A stretch of 64,000 nucleotides of DNA. Origin: Solea solea (taxonomy: Eukaryota > Chordata > Actinopteri > Pleuronectiformes > Soleidae). The stretch's first letter is position 1, and every line of letters starts with the position of its first letter. Location: the NCBI RefSeq assembly GCF_958295425.1, contig NC_081150.1:11717001-11781000 (forward strand). The letters run 5' to 3'. Positions 48,158 through 61,700 of the stretch are shown one piece after another. Under the pieces are notes generated by a model. That model searched no databases. It was given only the letters and a program-made list of their open reading frames with translations, and had not been told where the DNA came from. The position numbers and the translations under genes are program-made.

Positions 48158-49515
48158 TTTCACAAAAAAGCTCGGTTGTTGACGGACTGTGCCAACGCGT
48201 ATGTAAACACGACAAGAACGCGGAAGTAGCTTTACTGCAGTTGAGGTGAAGTGAGTTCTAGGTTGGAACACAATCAGACTTCGACTTATGTTCAACCTGA
48301 AACTAACTTCGCCGCTTTCTGTCGTCGTTTTAAATCAGAATCACCTTTATTGTCATTATACAGTGTACACCGAGATTAAAGGACAGCTCTAGTAGTGCAA
48401 GTGGAGAGATAAAGAGTAGAAGAAGAAACAGCAAATCAGTGCACCAACACCGTCGACAAAAATTAGAAGGATATGTAAAAAAAAAAAAGTATTTAAAGTA
48501 TTTACAGTGGGAGCCAGTAAGGGAAATATGCAGGATATGATACAGTACATTGTACAGCAGAGTGGATGTATGTGGGGTTAAAAGTAATACGTCATGTTTT
48601 CAGTTTCATGGTTTAAAGCAGTTTTTCACTTGAGTATAATATTATCGACGTTTTTTAATATACAGATATATTTTAATGAAATAACATTTGACATTGTTAT
48701 CATACATGAAATACAAATATTTGCTTCAGGGGCGCTTCTGTAAATGGAAGTGGCAGATATTGCATTAGTTTCATTTAACTTCACTATTATATATAGTCAG
48801 AAACTAATTAATAATTAAGGATTTAACCTTTTGTATTTGTTGTATAACTTTATGACACATTTAAATGTTTTTTTTGATTTACTATTCCTCACATTCAGAT
48901 ACATGAACACAAATGTAATATATACATACAAAAACACTGATATACAGTAGCCTACAGTTAGAATTAACTTCACAGCTCAGTGACAGCCTCCATTGAACAT
49001 GACACACATTTCTAATTTTTCATACTGCTCCAGCTGCTCCACACCAACTCTGTTCACATCCTACCAGCCTTCTTTCCCTGTCAATGCTTTGCCTGTAAAT
49101 CATTTAAATAAATACCATCCTGATTAACTTCATCTGCAAGTACAGTAAAGTGCTTTTTTTATTATCTATCTGCAGACATGCAAAAACCAGCTAGCTGCCT
49201 GAAAAGAAACATTTTCCAAATGTAAAAAGGCACTCAAGTCTTTTAGTAAATTATTAATCATTATATAAAAACAAATAAAGGAGTTTGTCTGCTGTTAAAA
49301 ATGTCTATTTTACTGAGAAATAACTTGATATCAAAATGAATTCACTAATTATTATTAATTGATTATAACTTATGAAATATATATAAAAAAAGATGTAATT
49401 TCAAATGTATAATCATGATCAAAATTCTTTGGTCAGTGTCCATGTGATGCTGGTACATGCAACACAGTTTAGTCAGAAACCGGAGGAGATTGAGTGATTG
49501 ATCGATCGCTTCAGC
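48158..49515. other. TMEM18 promoter side and intergenic DNA
   Basis: GCGGAAGTAG (about 48220-48229) is an ETS-like site close to the TMEM18 start. The minus strand at 48335-48365 reads ACAATAAAGGTGATTCTGAT, a common fish retroposon tail, with related sequence up to about 48580. The remainder is AT-rich and shows nothing. Confidence 0.45.
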
Positions 49516-52068
49516 TCAGGTCCCGTTTCTTCCTCGGTGAAAATCAGGGACGAAAGTCGCAGCCATGGCCATTGGAGTGGAATATCCAAGAGCAAAATTG
49601 TAGAGACCAAGCATCAGACACTTCCAACTGGAGCGCAGTGCTTTGCCAACATTCTGGAAAACAAAGAAATTGATTGATTATTGATTAGAAAATCTGAATT
49701 CATGTCAATCCATGATACATTTAACATGAATCATGGCTTAGTCACAAACATGATTGATTTGATTTTCCCTGGAAATCATGTCATCACTAGTTGTATCCTC
49801 TAATCAAAAGGAGTGTTCCAAAGATTGAATTGCATATTTTAAGTGAACTGTGGAAATGTTTTTTTTATTATTATTTGTCAGCACACAATCCTATGTAGAA
49901 TCAGCATGAACGTATCCCGCTGTGTGTGTGTGTGTGTGTGTGTGTGTGATAAAATAAGAACAATGGCTCAGCAGGGAGAGTGTTTTTAACCCTGAAACAT
50001 AAATAACAAGTCTTGTGAACCCTATTGTATCCTGTCCTCTTTGAGCAGGAAAGGGCTGACCGGCTGAAGCAGACAAAGGAAGACAGTTTGTGTAGGAAAA
50101 TAAAGCTGCTTCCTCAATGTGGCACTACTTGAACTGGTATGAAATTGAATAACTGTTTCAAAATAAGCTGATAACAGGACCATGGGTTAGGATTTCTTTT
50201 TAAAAAGTAAAACCTGAATTTACAGACTCAAGTACCCATCTCAGACTGTCGCTCATTTACGATTTGTTTACCTGATATTCCTCAGCATGTTTTTACAGAT
50301 GTACTATGTAGGCCACAATGGACTGATAAGAGACAGATAATGTGTAGTATAAACACAAGTGCCTAGTCACTTATTAAACCTATTAAAGTAATTTTGGTCA
50401 CATTTTATTTCCTTATAAATCTCACATGATTTAAAGGGTTATAAATCAACATGTGAGCTGAATATGTTGTCACTTTGACCCACTCCATCATAAAAATAAT
50501 TGATATTTATTATTAAATTGATCATATTGGATCAATAATTGCATCTGAAATGATTTCATGATTGTGAATCTAATGTTTTGATTGGTCATTCCCACACCAC
50601 CTTTGCAGTTTCTCAATGATTATGATATGAATTATTTCAATAAGGCCAATTGATGCCATTACTTTTTACCTACCGGCACTGCACCTGCAAGAAAAGACAT
50701 AGAATGTTCTTCATTACAGTAGCATACTATGCCATTTCTATTCATTAAATATTAAATTAAATATCAATTCCAGAGGAAATCACTTGCTGGAAATCACTCA
50801 CAGGTTAAATTGCAGTATATTTCATTTTCAAACACAATGGTTTGCTTATTATACTCTGTAATCGTGCACCATTGTGGAAATGTAACCCAATAAACTTCCA
50901 TGATAGGAAATATAATAAATGTAGTCAATAGTTAACAGTAGTCAAAGAGTCGTTTATGATTTGTTTTCAGCATGCATTCTTACATGAAGCCAATAGATAA
51001 AGCTTGTTATTGTCCAACACAAGGACGTAGTGTAGAAATAAATCACTTGTGTGGGTTATACAGCACTCTGTGCAGTAAATGGAACAATGGTGATCCTTCC
51101 TTGAACTCTGTTTCTCTTCATCCAAAAGACCTCATTAGTTAGTGCTGAATCACAAACACACACCCGGTCCCTGTATGTGTGAAACGTGCAAGTGATTGGT
51201 GACTGATAAAGGACAGAGCAAGAAAGTGGAGCAGCACATTTGTCTGTCAAAGGCCAAAGATGTGACACATATGAATCTGTAAAGCTCTTTTAAGAACATA
51301 ATCTCTGGTTTTCGTCTGACCCAGAACTGGAACTGATGGCCAGTAAAAACAAAGCTACAATATTTATCAGATAAAAGAGCATGGGCTGGGTTATTTTAAC
51401 TGCTGGTCATGCAGACAGCATTCTCAGATGACATTTTGAAAGTGGGAGCAAAACACAGGTTGACCAGCAACTCGGAGACCCAGGCCTGATTATTATGGAG
51501 AAATTAGGATGCAGTTGCAGAACAATACACACAATTACAAAAACAGTTAATTAGATGAAAATTATATAATTAAGATTCCACCAGAAGAAATTGAGGCTGA
51601 TTAATGCCATATTAATGTGACGTGTGATTCATATTTTAACTTACCCGCATTGATCCTAAGAGGAAAGGACAAAAGGGAAGGAGATCAAGTATCTATTTAA
51701 GGCTACCACCTAACTATCCAAGTTCATAATTTTTGTTTCTGAACATTTTAAGCAAACTGTGAAAAAGGAATACCAACCTTCTTTACTTTTTTGTACTTTT
51801 CTTTCTTTCTCTTCTTCCTCTCTTGTTTTGCCTCATCCTCCACCAGTGGCTCATATCTCTCTGGCAGAAAGGCAAAGTGTATTTCTCTGTGGCACTTCTC
51901 ATTCTGCCTGCTGTTGCCCGCCTCTGGGCGGCCGTCACCGTCGGCACAGCTCTCCTCACAGTCCACATGTCGCTGATACTTGCATGCTGCTGCAGGACTC
52001 GGAGTCTCACCTGATGCTTCTCCTGAGTTTCTGTTAAACAGTCTTGACGGAAGAGATTTGGTCTTCAT
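49516..52068 (-). CDS. C1orf115 (RDD1)-like small protein
   Basis: Two coding exons, 51787-52068 (94 codons, ATG at 52068) and 49516-49653 (45 residues plus stop), give 139 residues. The centre IHFAFLPERYEPLVED matches the VHFALLPERYEPLEE motif of vertebrate C1orf115. A basic stretch KKRKKEKYKK joins exactly to NVGKALRSSWKCLMLGLYNF, as KKYGKNVGK.. does in the family, which is why I chose the GTAAAG donor at 51786. A hydrophobic C-terminal segment LGLYNFALGYSTPMAMAA is the expected membrane-associated end. Human C1orf115 has been tied to drug-response and drug-efflux phenotypes; its molecular role is poorly known. The N-terminal 50 residues are not conserved. It lies 721 bp downstream of the SMC6 stop on the same strand. 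The 2.1 kb intron holds two strong 11-nt microexon-like sites. It may be a paralogue rather than the C1orf115 orthologue itself. Confidence 0.8.
49919..49948. repeat. (TG)n microsatellite in the C1orf115-like gene flank
   Basis: Fifteen TG units within the intron of the C1orf115-like gene. Confidence 0.95.
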
Positions 52069-52532
52069 GTCGTCTCCTCATAGCACCTCACAGGGAGGGA
52101 ATGAAAAAGGCACTCGTTTCCACAGGAGGTCAGGGATGTTGTCAACAAACTTTACATCCATGAGTGGAAGTGCATTCCAGAGGACCGCCTCGTGTGGGAG
52201 ATTTGGCTCAGAGCCCTTAAAGGTGCAAATATCTCCCCACATGACTGACCTTAATAGTTCTGAGGGTTTCAGGTTAAAGGTTTAAAACATGGATCTAAAT
52301 CAAAATGACTTTTATCCAGTGAATCAGTAGACATTAGGGACATTCATCAAAGATTATGTGTGTCATATTGTGTTCCAACACATAATTAAAAAAAGTATAC
52401 CTCTCTTAGTGTAATCTTTTTTTAATTATCCATCCAACCTTTTAAGTTGACTTAAGTGGAACTCAAGTGAAAAACACTTATGTTATTTGCTTATATCCAT
52501 TAAAAAAAAACAACACTAAATCTTTTAACTAA

Positions 52533-52538
52533 TTTATT
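52533..52538 (-). terminator. Candidate poly(A) signal of SMC6
   Basis: AATAAA on the minus strand about 250 bp beyond the SMC6 stop. It is the first canonical hexamer I noticed downstream, but there is no transcript evidence. Confidence 0.35.
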
Positions 52539-52788
52539 CATTTATAATGAAAAACAATGAAAGAAAATAAAAGATACAAAATACTTGCGCTCTGTACAAA
52601 ACCCTGAATGTATTCCAATCTTATAGGAAACATTTAATATGCTATCTCTGAACAGTAAACTTATTTACTAACAAAACCCACAACGCCCACTTTATGAATA
52701 AAATAGATGTGGCTGCATTTCTTTTTTTTTTACAATGATAGCCTTTAAGTATTAAGCAACTCTCTGATGGTGAACTAAACTAGCAACA

Positions 52789-55700
52789 CTACTGGTGGTT
52801 GTCATGATTTGTTGGCGAGTTATTCTGGCTCCGGTCTGGATCTTTCATTCGTAAGATGTGGGTGTTTTCGCTTACAGGAAGAGTGCTGCAGAAAACAAAC
52901 AAACAAACAAACAAACATGTCAACAGAGTCTTACCTTTGAGGGTTCAGGTGAAGAGAATTAAGCTTTTTCCCGGGGGAAACAATTCAAGGACGGCACTAA
53001 AATTCCCACAGCATTTGTTATTCCTCAAAGGATTAGTCCAGGGGCATTAAACTCAAAAGTGAGCTTGAGACCCCTGGATTAGTCCATAGTTAATTTACAG
53101 AGTTAGTTAACAAAGAAATTTGATATACACAACAAACAGAAGGAGGTTGTAGAAATGATTACCTCATGCTCTGTGGAGTGAGGAATATAAACTGCCTTTT
53201 GCGTTGACCAGCAGCCACTTTCAGCATCATGTCCATTGATATCCTCCTGTTCACCATGTCCTAATTAAACAAAACAAAACCCAGGATACATTTGATTGTT
53301 TGATAAATAAAGCTAGACAAAGAGAGACCGCTCCTCAGTATTTACGTCACAGTTTAGGAAGTTCTATTGTCCAGACAGACTCAACACAACTGATTAAAGA
53401 AATCATTATCTTATTACCATGTAGACGTCAAACTCATCGAGGCAGCGGAAAGGCGCCTCTGTGATGGCCCAAAGAGAGAGCACGAAGCAAACAGTGGAGA
53501 AGGAGCGCTCGCCTCCAGACAGAGAACGCATGTCCCTCAGGTCAGTCCCGCTTCCCTGGCCTGGCTGAACCTACACAGCAGTGGATAAGAAATTCATTTT
53601 GTACAAAAAAAACCCATTTGATGCCATGATTCCATGATCTCAGATGACATTGCATTGTTCTAACCTTAACCATAATTACTACTGGCCAGATTCCTAACCT
53701 CAACCAAACCCTGACCTCAGTTTAACATGTCTCCACCTTAAAATGTAGTCATTTACGCCATGGGGACTTGGGTTTTTGTTCCTATAAAAGGAAGACAAGT
53801 GCCCATAATGTGACTGTGTAGACAGATTAAGGTCCCCACAGCATAAGGAATACCAGGTACAAACAGCTTGCCTCCATCCCAGAGTGTCCCTGTCAGTTTG
53901 CTAACATTACTCCTTACCACCATGTCTTCAACTCCACTTTCCATCTTAACCTCAATCTGTCCCCACTTGGCCCTGTCATGGTCTCCCTGTCCCTCCTCTT
54001 CAGTTTCCTTCCTGTTATGTTCCTTCTCCTTTCTATGGCCAGCCACCTCTCCTTCTTCCTCCTGATGTTTCTGCTGCTGGTTTTCTGGTGCTGCTGGCAC
54101 CTGCAGTAAACATGTCCGTTATTTTGGAGCACTTCTGGGCAAATTGCTTCCGTTTATTTTGGCCTGCCCTGGCCGACGGTAATAGATACGATTGGGCCAG
54201 CCCAGCGTCAGTATAGTAAATGAACCAATGGGCCACTGTTCAGGCTGTTGGTAGCGGCTGACTGGCCTCAAGGGGGAGAAAAAAGTCAGTGTTGTCTAGT
54301 GGAACCAAAGGTGCGTCGTCCCACTGGGAAGAATACCATTCCAGCCCTGTGACAGAACAAACTAGTAGCCTAAAATACAGATAGAATTCTATTTTGTCTC
54401 CGGTTTAAAGCCAGAAGGTCAGCAGGCAAAATTTATGTTGAGGTCAAATGAGGAAGGAAAAATGTCATTGGTCCATTTGCATGTACCACTCTAAGACAAA
54501 TAACTGGAATTTCGTATTTCGACAATAATTTCAAGTTTGGTTGACTTTGATCTGACATAAATGTTTTCCGTATGATTTTCCATGCATTGATGGTGTGTTT
54601 TAGTTTTTAAAACCCGTTAGTGGACAATGAGCAAAATATAAATAAATAAATAAATAAATGAACTGGAATATGCATTATTAAAACACGTGCCATGATTATG
54701 TGTTGTCCCACTAATTGATCAAATTACGTTCTTACTGAAATGGAGAGCGTTTCGTTCTTGTGATCAAAGGTCATACTTCCAGTGTAGCCCCTCTGTTTCA
54801 ACATGCTGTCAAAGTAGTATTTACAGCGGGCAGAGAGGAATCTAAAACAATAAAGAGATGATGGATCAGATGGACAATGAGTGAAGGATCAAAGCATGAG
54901 AATAAACCAGTCTGACCATGGTCACATTATCAATTCCTGTTTTGACAACTTGCCTCCTGAGCTCGGCGTAGACATACAGTCTGCGGTTCATCACATTGTC
55001 CAGGCATTTGATGAAGCTGTTGAGGTTCTTCACTTGATGTGTGAGGTTCTTGTAGCTCTCCAGAGCCTCGTGGTACTGTCTACATGTGAGAAATGTGAAG
55101 GGAGAAGAAGCTTTATGGGTTTACATGCATCAGCCGTTGCTTGGAACAGGAGTCAAGACAACCTACCTTACAATCTCCTCACGGTCACCTTGTTGGTCCT
55201 GCTGGGATGAGATCTTGGCTTTCAGACGTGTGATCTCACTGTCCAGACTTTTGGCTGTGCGACGCACTTCCACGCGCTCTGGGGAGATTTCTGTAGCCTT
55301 GATTACAGATGCCTGACCCACAGAGTAAAGCAAATCGTCAGACTCTGAGTTTTATTAAAAAAAAAAAAAACTCCCACACGCCACAGCTTAGAACAGCTCA
55401 ACAATCTTCCAACATAAGCAGATGTCTTTAAGCCATTTTGAATACTAGAACTCACACCCTTACATACCTGATGTTCCTGCTCCTTGCTTTTCACGTTGGC
55501 TTCGAGGGTCTGGATGTTGTGGAGATGGATGCTGCGCTTCTCTTCATAGTGTTTCTTGTGATGCTTGCACTTCATCACATCCTGGTCAGTCTTACTCAGC
55601 TCATCCTGTGGCAGAACAAAAGTTTAATGTTGAGAGCAGGGCTTTTTTATTAATGTGGAGCAAGAGAAATTGTTTTAAATCACATTTGATTAGAACTAAC

Positions 55701-58700
55701 GATTATTTTCATAATCAATTAATCTGTCGATTATTTTCTCGATTAATCGTTTGGTCCATAAAATATCAGAAAACCATAAAAAAATGTTGATCGGTGTTCA
55801 TCAAACCTGGAAATGATGATGTTCTCAAATGTCTTGTTTTGTCCACAAACCAAAATGATTAACTTTTAATGATTTCTTTGTTATCCAGAGCAAAGAAATT
55901 AAGAAAATATTCACATTTAAGAAGCTTAAACAATCGGAAATCAAACCGATTAATCGATTATCATAATAGTTGTCGATTAATTTAGTAATCAATTAATAAT
56001 CGGTTCATTGATTAATCGTTTCAGCTCTACATTTGATCTTGTGCTTGTGGAAAAATAATGCACCAACACAAATACAATCCAGGCAGTTTCTTTCAGATTA
56101 AGCTCTCAGAGGTTTATTTTACTCAACGTAGACTTACTAAATGTTGACTTAAAAAAAGTTTAATTTGAGTGTTTTAATTTGAGTAGACATCTTAAACCTT
56201 GCACTTGTACCTTGATTGGATCAGCTTCCTCTCGGATGGTGTTGATCTGCTCTTTGTGTCGCTTGTACTCCTTCTCTGCCTCCTCGTAGGAAGTCCTGAG
56301 GTCGGTCATCTGATTTCTCGTCTCCTCGTACTCGGCACGCTTGGATGCAATCTTTGTAATTATCTCCTGAAGTTCCTCCTCCTGTGGTGAAATTGTGTCA
56401 CCAATAGTTCATCATTTAAAAGTATTGCATGTTGTGAATAATATTTGTGTATACAGATACATCTTTGTCTGTTTTGTACAAACCAGAGGGTTTAAGTCCT
56501 CCGACTGAGGCTCTTCTACATTCTGCAGGTCACTTAGCTCCAGTTGTAGTTTTGTGCCTTTATCCTAAATATTTAAACATGTATCATTATCAAACTCATA
56601 GTCTGAATATTGTGTCAAAATAAGATTAATACCGATTTGTAGGAGGCAAAAATATTTACTTCAGTCGTCTTCTGATCCATGTAAGTTCTCCTCAGCAGCC
56701 CTTCATTCTGTTTGATTTCTTCATTTATCTTTTTTATCTGTTGCTGGATACGAGTTGCCTGAGCTTTCTGGTTCTCTATCTCCTTCTGCAAATGTCTGAT
56801 TTCCTCTTCAACATCTCCAGAGAGGTAGTTGGCTCTGGTCTGATCAGCGGTATAACTGCGGCTGTTGTCGATCTGATCTCCGTCTTTAGAGAAGGCCAGG
56901 TAACAGTTCTGGGGAGGGTTTCTGCTCTGCATCACTCTCCGAGCCTCTGTGCGATTCTACAAACCCAAAAAACAAAAGAAATCAGTGTACCATACCTTCA
57001 CAATACTAAAACACGTCATCATAAGAGTAGGAGTCTGTGTCTTAATATATGACAAAATGGATAAAATCACATCATCACGGACTTTGCAGATAGTTTGAGT
57101 TCATATAATATGGCTGCATAGCATATTTAATTTTTCTTGGACTTTTATTTTGAAAAAGAAAAAGGCTATTACCTTAATGAGTAGAATACTTTCTATGCCC
57201 CGCTGATCAATCAAGCAGTTTGCTACAACGTGGTCCTCAATCTCCAGAGCTTGAAGCACTGAGGGATATTGAGGGTGATTCACAGCCCTGTCACATGAGA
57301 CACAACAAACCAATATCACTTAAACATTATAGGGGATATTTCAGGTCCTGTGGTCCTGTGAGGAACATAGAGGACACATAGTCAGAACCTTACATACAGC
57401 TGTCTGCCCTGTGTGTGCCTAGATTATGTATCAGAACAGGCATTAACTCAGTTAAAAAAACACATGACGTGACAAAAGGAAAAAAATAAATGTTAAGCCG
57501 CTTAACAAAAGGCTCACCAAATAAAGTTCACAATATCTTAAAAATATGTTTACCTCTTTATCTTGGCATGACGGCCAGAAACTGAAATGTATAAATCACT
57601 CACTCTTTCGAACCAAAGTCCACAAAGAAAAACATCACTTGTCACTTTGGAATGAAGTATTTCAAAACACCATGGTCAAATGAATACATTTGGACTAAAT
57701 GAGGGAGTGCATTAACATTCCTGTGCGCTGTGATGTAAAGTGACTGATTCTCGTCGTCTACTTTGGTGTGGGGGAGTGGCTGTCTAACGGTGGGAAAAGT
57801 AACAAACATATTGCAGACTTATGCAGGATTTTATTTGGCGAGTCTCTTAGTGACTGGTTAAACCTCCTCTCTTCCAGCATCCATGATATCAGTGACAGCG
57901 AGTGTCCACAGAAAGAGCACTGCAGCAAAATCAGTGTTGTCAATACCTCATACGGGTGTGTTAAATAAATTAAAATGAGCTTATTGCTGCAGTTACTAAT
58001 ATACCAATGTTATTGTTGTTTGTAAGAACAAAACCTTCAAGCCCAATGCTTTGTTTTGGGGCAATGTTCTACCATATAGTAAACATATACGTATAGTTTT
58101 CGTGAACAATGTTCATGTCCTCACCTCCTCCTCGTATCATGGAGTCGAGGGATGAATTGGCTGGTAATGATGGTAGGTCTGCGACCACCTTGGTACGCTC
58201 TGGCCATGAGTCCCTGTAGTACCTTCTCATCTTCATAATTGTCACAGGTGAAGGCCTGCAGCTGGCCTTTAAGACAAACTTCTACAGCCAAGGCCAGCTC
58301 TGGATCCTTTAGGCTAATTAGGTAACCTGTAGGAGACAAAAGTGATCATAAATCATAATACAGTACATCATAAATAAAAGTACTTATTTTACAATAAAAA
58401 TTCACTACACTACTATTTTATCTTACCCAGAGGTCCTCTGGGTTTTTGCTTGAACTGGCCCCTTTTGTGAGCCTCCTCAATGGCAGTGAGCAGTGCAGGC
58501 ATGTGCTCTCCGAAACGCCGCAGCCGATTGGAGCGACTGCTTTCCAGAGTCCGCACGTTTCTTTCGTTGGCATCGATAGACTTTTGCAGTACTGCCAGTT
58601 CTCTCCTGAGGAGAGATGGAGGTGGACAATTTGTTATGTCAGAGGCTAATGCGGCGGTAATGATTGTTCTGCCGAGTTTAATCTGCACACCAGCAGGACT

Positions 58701-61700
58701 TAATTATAAGTACTGACAGAAAAAATTACTGAGGGAGGGATTGACATAAAACGTATCTGTGAATAATTTTCTCTTTTGTCCCGAGATCATGATTCACACG
58801 TGATCTTGTTTTTGGCATCCCTACCCAATCTTTCCTTGTTCGTCCTTTAATCGGGTGCAGGCATTTTGATACTGGTCAGTCTGCTGGCTCAGAGTGGAGA
58901 TGTGGTGTGTTATGTTCTCCAGCTCAGCCTTTATCTGCTCCATATGCTCTGTCCTGGCTTGACTCTCTGCTCCTGTGGTCTGACTGATGCTAGAGAGACA
59001 AAAAAAAAAGAAAAAGGTGATAACATAAACTAGAAAAAGGATGTGAAAAACATGGGAATCAAGACAGAATTAACCAGATGGTCACACAAGAAGAACAAAC
59101 AAGATGAAGTCAAACCTTAGCTTGAGATCATTGATCCTTGTGGACAACTGAGCCTTGTCTTTTTCCAGGTCCCTCAGGTTAGCTTTGCATCGGTGGACAG
59201 TTACCTAAAGTGCACACATAAATAAGGAGCAGAAAGACCAGCCATTTACAGAGTTGCACACAAATATAACAGTGACTTCAAAGAGCTGGAACAAACAACA
59301 AACACACTACAATACTTAATGTAAAAAACATGCAAGTGACTGAAATTGCAATGTTATGAAGTTGATTAAAAGGAAATGTGAAACAATACAAGAGGTATAA
59401 AACAATATGGACCCTGACCTCACAGGACTTGAGAAGAGTATTACGTCTTTGCGCCTCGGCCTTAAGCTCGGTGCATCTGGGCTGGAGGTCCTGGACCTGT
59501 TGGGTGATCCCCTCCAACTGTTCCTGAATCTGTTTGTACTTCTTCTCAGACTCCTCAACCTTATGCTGCACAATCACAGTCAGAGATGTAGTCGGTTAAA
59601 CGTTACGCATGGTGTGAGCTTACTTAACAACTACTAATAGTAGGTAGCACCAAGAATACACACTTTTGATAACTCTGGTTTTATACTGACAAATAACAAT
59701 GTTTTCACTATTTTACTCTCATACCTTCCACTCATCAACTTTCTCATCATATTTCTCTGTGGACTTTCTGTCCAACTGCAGCTTTTCCTTCATCGGCTCC
59801 AACTCCCTCTCCATTTCTGTCACCTGCAAATTTTACCACACACACCAACAGCCATAAATATTTCGATGGACGGTCTTAATGAATGCACAAACCCAATATC
59901 ATGAGCACACAGGCAGAAAATTGATTCAAGAAAACCGCTAGAAATGATCTTACCAAAGCCCAAGCCATCTGCTTCCGTAACTCCTCCAGTTTGGTGGACA
60001 TTTCGTCAAGCGATGTCAGGCTCTTGTAACATTCCTCTTTTTCACGATAATTCTGCTTTATATCTTTCAAGTGCTGCAACAGTCATAATCAGACATGGCC
60101 ACACAAAATTAGCTAGTCATAAACTGAGGTCACAATTAAAGTATTTTAAAGTATATCCAAAATAAAGTCTAAAATATAATTACGTAAGATAATGTATTAA
60201 GCGAAAAACACAATTACTTCACTGTGTTGCTCCACTTTATCAGCAGTGACATGCTTGGTGCTTTTGATGTAAACAAAGTCCTCTCTCATCTGGTCCAGTT
60301 GTGTAGCTTTCATAAAAAACTGAGCAACAGAAAAGAAAGTTAAAAGAATCTTACCAGACCAATAGGGATAGGCATTTATTATTATTATTTTTACATTTAT
60401 TATTTTAGACAAACCTTGTACTTGTCCCCTTCTCCTTTTGAATGTAAGAAGTATTTGCTCATCTCTTGAGTCAGAACTGAAATAGGATTGTTGACCTTTG
60501 GAGAAAATTTAAATAAATAACAGGTTAAAAATGACTCCAGCTCATCAACACCCATTAGATTACACAGCGTTATAATTATGTTAACACCTTTGCACTGAAC
60601 AAGACTTGTTTCGCTCATACCTGAATATTAAAATTGTCCAGCATCGACATAAGCTCTTCCTTCTTTGTTGAGACAATTTGACCTGAGAGAGCAAAGAAGA
60701 TTTTATAAAAACATTCTTAATGTGTATTGAGAGGAAGCAGCTACTGGAGCTCCAGACTAATATGACAAGATATTGCCTATTTTCATCTTCAACAGTGTTT
60801 TGTAATAGTTATTTTGACGTGGTATTGCGATCACAAATTGTAGCAGTGGTTCCACATAGCGTTTCATGGCTTTTACCTGACTTGCTCTTCAGTTTATAGG
60901 TTCTCAACCCCTCTCGTGTTATTCTGAGGTCTACAGTGATGGCTGGACCAAACACTTCAGGTTTGTAAGCATCCTTTCCTTTGTTACGCAGGGTAACCGA
61001 CACATCAGCTGAGCTGAGGAAACAGGGATGACACGTTTAGTGCAACAAATAAAAGTGCCAAAAAACAATGTCTATTACATAGTGTTGGGAATAATTTACC
61101 TTTCTCCTTCTTTGACAAAACCTTTGAGGGATGATCCTCTGTTTGTAGCCTGTGCATTGCCACCTAGAGCAACTATGAGAGCAGTCAAGACGGCACTCTT
61201 CCCACCTGTAACATGAGCAGTTTTTGTGCAGCAAAAAAAACGACAAACTGGAGGATAAGACAATAATACAAAAGTGAGTTCAACTGGAGCTTGTGTACAA
61301 TGACTGTTGTCAGCTCCTTTTAAAATACCCTTATGTGACAAAAGGCTATAGTATGTGACAACAAATTAAGTTAATGCACCAGTAGCCATGGTAACTGAAA
61401 GATTTTCAATAAACCTAGTTGCTGGGGAGGGAGACAGTATGATTTCTGTTATTTTCACTTAATTTCTGGAACACCGTACTTGTTTAATGTTTTCACTCAC
61501 TTCCATTGTTGCCGACAACAAAGTTGACATTGGAACCAAAGGCGAATGGGCCGAGGAGTGTGTGGCACATGAAGTTCTTTAAGGTGATGCTCTCCACAAT
61601 CCCAGCATCTCTCACTACATCATCACCACCACTACCACCGTCTTGGACCTTAACACAAGTTTTATTTCTGTCAAACCACTCATCAATTTCCTGCCACATA

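Noticed and set aside
57768..57968. Plus-strand frame inside SMC6 intron 14
   Set aside because: No motif, and it lies in an intron of a well-supported gene.
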